Below, in pieces: positions 56,991-64,000 of a stretch of DNA of 64,000 bases; within the stretch, counting starts at the first letter, position 1, and every line of letters begins with the position of its first letter. The stretch is taken from positions 11,602,637 through 11,666,636 of the forward strand of contig JAGTTD010000003.1 in NCBI GenBank assembly GCA_018398585.1, in the 5' to 3' direction. Source of the stretch: Simmondsia chinensis. Its lineage: Eukaryota; Streptophyta; Magnoliopsida; Caryophyllales; Simmondsiaceae. The notes below the pieces were generated by a model, which made no database searches, was not told the origin of the DNA, and saw only the letters and a program-made list of their open reading frames with translations. The position numbers were made by a program, and so were the translations under genes.

Positions 56991-59310
56991 CCACTAATTA
57001 CTTAAAACAAACTGACACAAGTTGATTTCACCCCATTTAAACCAATCATACACTATTAATGACTTTAAACACACCTAAACAACTTGATTTCACGCCATTA
57101 GAACCTAACATACACCACTAATTACCTAAAACGCACTAACACAAGTTGATTTCACACCATTTAAACCGATCATACAAGGTGTATGATTAATCATAAACCA
57201 TTAATGACTTGAACACAGCTAAAACAGTTGATTTCACACCATTAAAACCTATTATACACGGTGTATGATTGATCATACACCACAAATTACTTGATACACA
57301 CTTAAACAAGTTGATTTTACACCAATAAAACCTACAATACACGGTAAATGATTGATTATACACCACTAATTACTTAAAACACACTAACACAATTTGATCT
57401 CACATACTTTAAACCAATCATACACGGTGTATTATTAATTATGCACCATTAATGACTTGAAACACACCTAAACAAGTTGATTTCACACCATTAAAACCTA
57501 TCATACACGGTGTATGATTGATAATACACCACTAATTACTTGAAACACTCTTACACTGGCTGATTTTACACCATTAAAACCTACCATACACGGTGTATGT
57601 TTAATCATACACCACAAATTATTTGAAACACACCTAAACAAGTCGATTTCACACTATTAAAACCTATCATAAAGGTGCATGATTTATCTTGCACCACTAA
57701 TAACTTAAAACACACTAACACAAGCTGATTTCACACCATTAAAACCTATCACACATGGTGTATGATTGATCATACACGACGAATTACTTAAAACGCCCTA
57801 ACACAAGTTGATTTCACACCATGAAAACCAAGCATACGTGGTATTTAATTAATCATATACCATTAATGACTTGAAACACACCTAAACAAGTTGATTTAAC
57901 ACCATTAAAACCTATCACACACGGTGTATGATTGATCATGCACAACAAATGACTAAATACGCACTAACACAAGTTAATTTCACACCATTTAAACCAATTA
58001 TATACGGTATATTATTAGTCATACACCATCAAAGACTTGAAGCACACCTAAACTGGTTGATTTCACACCGTTAAAACCTATCATACATGGCGTATGATTT
58101 ATGATACACCACAACTTACTTGATATACTCCTAAACAAGTTGATTTCACATTATTAAAACCTATCATACATGGAGTATGATTGATCATACACCACTAGTT
58201 ACCCGAAACACACCCAAAGAAGTTGATTTCACACCATTAAAACCAATCATACATGGCGTATGGTCAATTATATACCACTAGTTATGTGAAACACACCTAA
58301 ACAAGTTGATTTCACACCATTAAAACCTAACATACATGGTGTATGATTGATTATACACCACTAATGACTATAAACACACTAACACAAGTTGGTTTCACAC
58401 CATTTAAACCAATCATACACAGTGTACAATTAATCATACACAATTAATGACTTGAAACACACCTAAACAAGTTGATTTTACCCTATTAAAACCTATCATA
58501 CACGGGGTATGATTGATCATGCACTACTAATTACTTGAAACACACGTGAACCAGTTGATTTCACACCATTAAAACCTATCATACACGGTGTATGATTGGT
58601 CATACACCACTAATAACATAAAACACAGAAACACAAGTTGATTTCAGACCATTTAAACCAATCATACACGGTGTATGAGTAATCATACACCATTAATGAC
58701 TTGAAACACACCTAAACAAGTTGATTTCACACCATTAAAACCATTCATACACGGTGTATGGCTGATTATACACCACTAATTACTTCATACACACCGACAT
58801 AAATTGATTTCACACCATTTAAACCAGTCATACACGTTTTTTGATTAATCATACAGCATTAATGACATGAAACACTTCTAAACAAGTTAATTTCACACAA
58901 TTAAAACCTATCATACATGGTGTATGATTGATCATACACCACTAATTACTTAAAACACACCTACACTAGTTGATTTTACACTATTAATACCTATCATACA
59001 CCGTGTATGATTGATCATACGCCGCTAATTACTTGAAACACACTAACAGAAGTTGATTTCACACCATTAAAACCAATTAGACACGGTGCATGATTAATAC
59101 ACCACTAATTATTCAAAAAACACCAACATAACAAGATAATACACCATTTAAATCAATCGTACACGGTGTATGATTAATCATACAACATTAACAACTATAA
59201 AAATACCAACACAACATGATAATGCACCATTTAAACCTATCATACACGGTGTATGATAAATCATACACTATTAAAGAGTTGAAACATACCAAAACAAAAT
59301 TATAATACAC

Positions 59311-59435
59311 GATTTACATCAATCATACACCATAAATGATTTGTCATACAACAACCTCATATGATAGAGATCTATTAGCGACCAATGCATGAAATGATTA
59401 TTTTACCTTCAATGTCTGATCTGATTAATCATACA
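59311..59435 (-). repeat. Boundary segment inside the array, copy 2
   Basis: Same segment; CTCATATGATAG at 59356, which is 2445 bp after copy 1. Confidence 0.93.
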
Positions 59436-61129
59436 CCACCAATTACTTAAAACAAACTAACACAAGTTGATTTCACATCATTAAAACCAATCATTCACGG
59501 TGTATGATTAATCATACACCATTAATGGCTTGAAACACACCTAAACAACTTGATTTCATGCCATTAAAACACGTCATACACCACTAATTATATAAAACAC
59601 ACTAACACAAGTTGATTTCACACCATTTAAACGAATCATACACGGTGTATGACAAATCATACACCATTAATGACTGGAAACACACCTAAACAAGTTAATT
59701 TCACAACATTAAAAATGATCATACACGGTGTATGATTAATCATACACCACTAATTACTCGATACACACCTCAACAAGTTGATTTCAAACCATTAAAACCG
59801 ATCATACCTGGTGTATGATTGAATATACACCACTAATTACTTAAAATACACTAACACATGTTGATTTTACACACTTTAAACCAATCATACACGGTGTATG
59901 GTTAATCATACACGGTGTATGATTAATCATATACCATTAATGACTTGAAATACACCTAAACAAGTTGATTTCACACCATTAAAACTTATCATACACGGTG
60001 TATGATTGATCATACACCACTAATTATTTGATACAAACCTAAATAAGTTGATTTCACACCATTAAAACCTATCATACAAGGTGTATGATTATACACCATA
60101 ATTACTTAAAGCACGCTAAGACAAGTTGATTTCACACCATTTAAACTAATCATACACGGTTTATGATTAATCATACACCTTTAATGACTTGAAACACATC
60201 AAAACAAGTTGATTTCACACCATTAGAACCTATCATACATAGTGTATGATCAAGTATACACCACTAATGACTTGAAACACATCTAAACAAGTTGATTTTG
60301 CACCATTAAAACCTATCGTACAAGGTGTATGGTTGATCATACACTACTAATTACTTGAAACACACCTAAACCAGTTGATTTCACACCATTAAAACCTATC
60401 ATACATGGTGTATGATTCATCATACACAACTAATTACTTAAAACACAGTAACACAAGTTGATTTCACACCATTTAAACAAATCATACATGGTGTATGAGT
60501 AATCATACACCATTAATGACTTGAAACACACCTAAACAAGTTGATTTCACAACAATAAAACCTATCGTACACGGTGTATGATTGATTATACACCACTAAT
60601 TACTTTATACACACTGACACAAGTCGATTTCACACCATTAAAAATAATCATACAAAGTTTATGATTAATCATACACCATTAATGACTTGAAACACTTCTA
60701 AACAAGTTGATTCCACACCATTAAAACCTATCATACATGGTGTATGATTGATCATACACCACTAATTACTTGAAACACACCTACACTAGTTGATTTTGCA
60801 CCATTAATACCTATCATAAACGGTGTATGATTGATCATACACCACTAATTACTTGAAACACACTAACAAAAAACTGATTTAACGCCATTAAAACCAATCA
60901 TACACGGTGTATGATTAATGCACCACTAATTATTTGAAAAACCCAACATAACATGATAATACACCATTTAAATCAATCATACACGGTGTATGATTAATCA
61001 TACACCATTAACGACTTGAAAAACACAAACACGACATGATAATACACCATTTAAACCAATCATACACGTTATATGATTAATCATACACTATTAATGAGTT
61101 GAAACATACCAAAACAACATTATAATACA

Positions 61130-61252
61130 CCATTTACATCAATCATACACCATAAATGACTTGTAACACAACAACCTCATATGATAGAGATCTATTAGGG
61201 ACAAATGCATGAAATGATTATTTTACCTTCAATGTCTGATCTGATTAATCAT
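61130..61252 (-). repeat. Boundary segment inside the array, copy 3
   Basis: Same segment; CTCATATGATAG at 61176, which is 1820 bp after copy 2. What follows it matches what follows copy 1. Confidence 0.93.
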
Positions 61253-63079
61253 ACACCACTAATTACTTGAAACAAACTGACACAAGTTGATTTCACCCCA
61301 TTTAAACCAATCATACACTATTAATGACTTTAAACACACCTAAACAACTTGATTTCACGCCATTAAAACCTACCTTACACCGCTAATTACTTAAAACGCA
61401 CTAGTACAAGTTGATTTCACACCATTTAAACCGATCATACAAGGTGTATGATTAATCATAAACCATTAATGACTTGAAACACAGCTAAAAAAGTTGATTT
61501 CACACCATTAAAACCTATCATACACGGTGTATGATTGATCATACACCACAAATTACTTGATACACACTTAAACAAGTTGATTTTACACCAATAAACCTTA
61601 TCATACACGGTAAATGATTGATTATACACCACTAATTACTTAAAACACACTAACACAAGTTGATCTCACACACTTTAAACCAATCGTACACGGTGTATTA
61701 TTAATCATGCACCATTAATGACTTGAAACACACCTAAACAAGTTGATTTCACACCATTAAAACCTATCATACACGGTGTATGATTGATAATACACCACTA
61801 ATTACTTGATACACACCTAAACAAGTTGATTTCACACCATTAAAACCTATCATACACGGAGTACGATTGATCATACACTACTAGTTACTCGAAACACCCA
61901 GAGAAGTTGATTTCACACCCTTAGAACCAATCATACATGGCGTATGGTCAATTATATACCACTAATTACTTTAAACACCCTAACACAAGTTGATTTCACA
62001 CTATTTGAACCAATTATACAATGTTTATGATTAATTATATACCATTAGTTATGTGAAACACACCTAAACAAGTTGATTTCACACCATTAAAACCTAGCAT
62101 ACATGGTGTATGATTGATTATACACCACTAATGTCTATAAACACACCAACACAAGTTGGTTTCACACCATTTAAACCAATCATACACAGTGTACAATTAA
62201 TCATACACAATTAATGACTTGAAACACACCTAAACAAGTTGATTTTACCCTATTAAAATCTATCATACACGGGGTATGATTGATCATGCACTACTAATTA
62301 CTTGAAACACACGTGAACCAGTTGATTTCACTCCATTAAAACCTATCATACACGGTGTATGATTGGTCATACACCACTAATTACTTAAAACACAGTAATA
62401 CAAGTTGATTTCAGACCATTTAAACCAATCATACACGGTGTATGAGTAATCATACACCATTAATGACTTGAAACACATCTAAACAAGTTGATTTCACACC
62501 ATTAAAACCATTCATACACGGTGTACGACAGATTATAAACCACTAATTACTTTATACACACCGACATAAGTTGATTTCACACCATTTAAACCAGTCATAC
62601 ACGTTTTTTGATTAATCAAACACCATTAACGACTTGAAACACTTCTAAACAAGTTAATTTCACACAATTAAAACTTATCATACATGGTGTATGATTGATC
62701 ATACACCACTAATTACTTGAAACACACCTACACTAGTTGATTTTACATCATTAATACCGATCATACACGGTGTATGACTGATCATACGCCGCTAATTACT
62801 TGAAACACACTAACAGAATTTGATTTCACACCATTAAAACCAATTATACACGGTGTATGATTAATACACCACTAATTATTCAAAAAACACCAACATAACA
62901 ACATAATACACCATTTAAATCAATCGTACACGGTGTATGATTAATCATACAACATTAACGACTATAAAAACACCAACACAACATGATAATACACCATTTA
63001 AACCAATCATACACGGTGTATGATAAATCATACACTATTAAAGAGTTGAAACATACCAAAACAAAATTATAATACACAA

Positions 63080-63200
63080 TTTACATCAATCATACACCAT
63101 GAATGACTTGTAAAACACCAACCTCATATGATAGAGATCTATTAGCGACCAATGCATGAAATGATTATTTTACCTTCAATGTCTGATCTGATTAATCATA
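63080..63200 (-). repeat. Boundary segment inside the array, copy 4
   Basis: Same segment; CTCATATGATAG at 63123, which is 1947 bp after copy 3. What follows it matches what follows copy 2 (ATCATTCACGG core variant at both). Confidence 0.93.
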
Positions 63201-64000
63201 CACCACCAATTACTTAAAACAAACTAACACAAGTTGATTTCACATCATTAAAACCAATCATTCACGGTGTATGATTAATCATACACCATTAATGGCTTGA
63301 AACACACCTAAATAACTTGATTTCACGCCATTAAAACATGTCATACACCACTAATTATATAAAACACACTAACACAAGCTGATATAAAACACACTAACAC
63401 AAGTTGATTTCACACCATTAAAACCTATCATACACGGTGTATGACAAATCATACACCATTAATGACTTGAAACACACCTAAACAAGTTAATTTCACAACA
63501 TTAAAAATGATCATACACAGTGTATGATTAATTATACACCACTAATTACTTGATACACACCTCAACAAGTTGATTTCAAACCATTAAAACCTATCATACC
63601 TGGTGTATGATTGATTATACACTACTAATTACTTAAAACACACTAACACAAGTTGATTTTACACACTTTAAACCAATCATACACGGTGTATGATTAATCA
63701 TACATGGTGTATGATTAATCATATACCATTAATGACTTGAAACACACCTAAACAAGTTGATTTCACACCATTAAAACTTATCATACATGTTGTATGATTG
63801 ATCATAGACCACTAATTACTTGATACACACCTAAACAAGTTGATTTCACACCATTAAAACCTATCATACAAGGTGTATGATTGATTATACACAATAATTA
63901 CTTAAAACAAGCTAACACAAGTTGATTTCACACCATTTAAACCAATCATACATGGTTTATGATTAATCATACACCTTTAATGACTTGAAACACATCTAAA

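Larger units (their letters stand above)
15976..64000 (-). repeat. Right satellite array, main block, about 575 monomers, runs off the window
   Basis: Continuous minus-oriented monomers of about 83 bp. Two variants often alternate: one with GACTTGAAACACACCTAAAC and CCATTAAAACCTAT, the other with TTACTTTAAACACACTGACA and CCATTTAAACCAAT, giving a dimer near 166 bp. Monomer spacing was checked directly: CAAGTTG at 19504 and at 19587 is 83 bp apart. The core centre is variable and the AAGTTGATTTCACACC block is the best conserved part. There is no gene; short ORFs such as 48876-49061 are translated satellite. Higher-order structure is listed separately. Confidence 0.96.

Noticed and set aside
15976..64000. 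Centromere call
   Set aside because: A dimer length near 166 bp is suggestive, but sequence alone cannot show CENH3 occupancy, and many dispersed satellites have this length.

Overview
The window looks like nuclear DNA of a flowering plant, probably a eudicot. It is AT-rich, carries a Ty1/Copia retrotransposon primed by initiator tRNA-Met, and has a decayed gene with a DUF1985-type domain, a family that in plants usually travels with Ulp1-like protease modules in Mutator-like elements (MULEs). About 57 of the 64 kb is one satellite family. I see no intact protein-coding gene, rRNA, tRNA or CRISPR.

Layout. (1) 1-1610, minus strand: exons of a broken DUF1985 gene that runs off the left edge. 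(2) 1625-7030: about 65 satellite monomers. (3) 7030-7770: array boundary, then a minus-strand promoter/5'UTR-like segment with a good splice donor facing the array. (4) 7770-12690: low-complexity and unrecognised spacer, split by a decayed Copia element at 8222-12268 with two short LTRs, PBS, PPT, an ATCTC target duplication, almost no gag, and a pol frame with three stops and one frameshift. (5) 12690-13145: a plus-strand promoter-like segment and array boundary that mirror region 3. (6) 13146-64000: about 610 monomers of a second satellite subfamily, running off the right edge, with orientation switches near 15.28, 15.60 and 15.98 kb.

The monomer is about 83 bp and often alternates as two variants, giving a dimer of about 166 bp. 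Each carries a self-complementary core P-G-P'-P, where P is close to AATCATACAC and P' is its reverse complement. Core number per monomer varies (0, 1 or 2) in 21-bp steps. The right array is a mosaic of higher-order blocks: a 1.33-kb repeat, a 2.49-kb block copied 4.94 kb apart, a 2.23-kb tandem duplication, a block of about 2.55 kb in three copies, and a terminal 1.8-2.4-kb unit that carries a piece of the array boundary.

Reading (inference): two copies of one MULE-like gene module, promoter - first exon - satellite-filled intron - DUF1985 exons, lie head to head around a spacer that later took the Copia insertion. The right-hand gene body, if present, lies beyond the window. Coordinates inside the array and all identity estimates were made by eye and may be off by a few bases.
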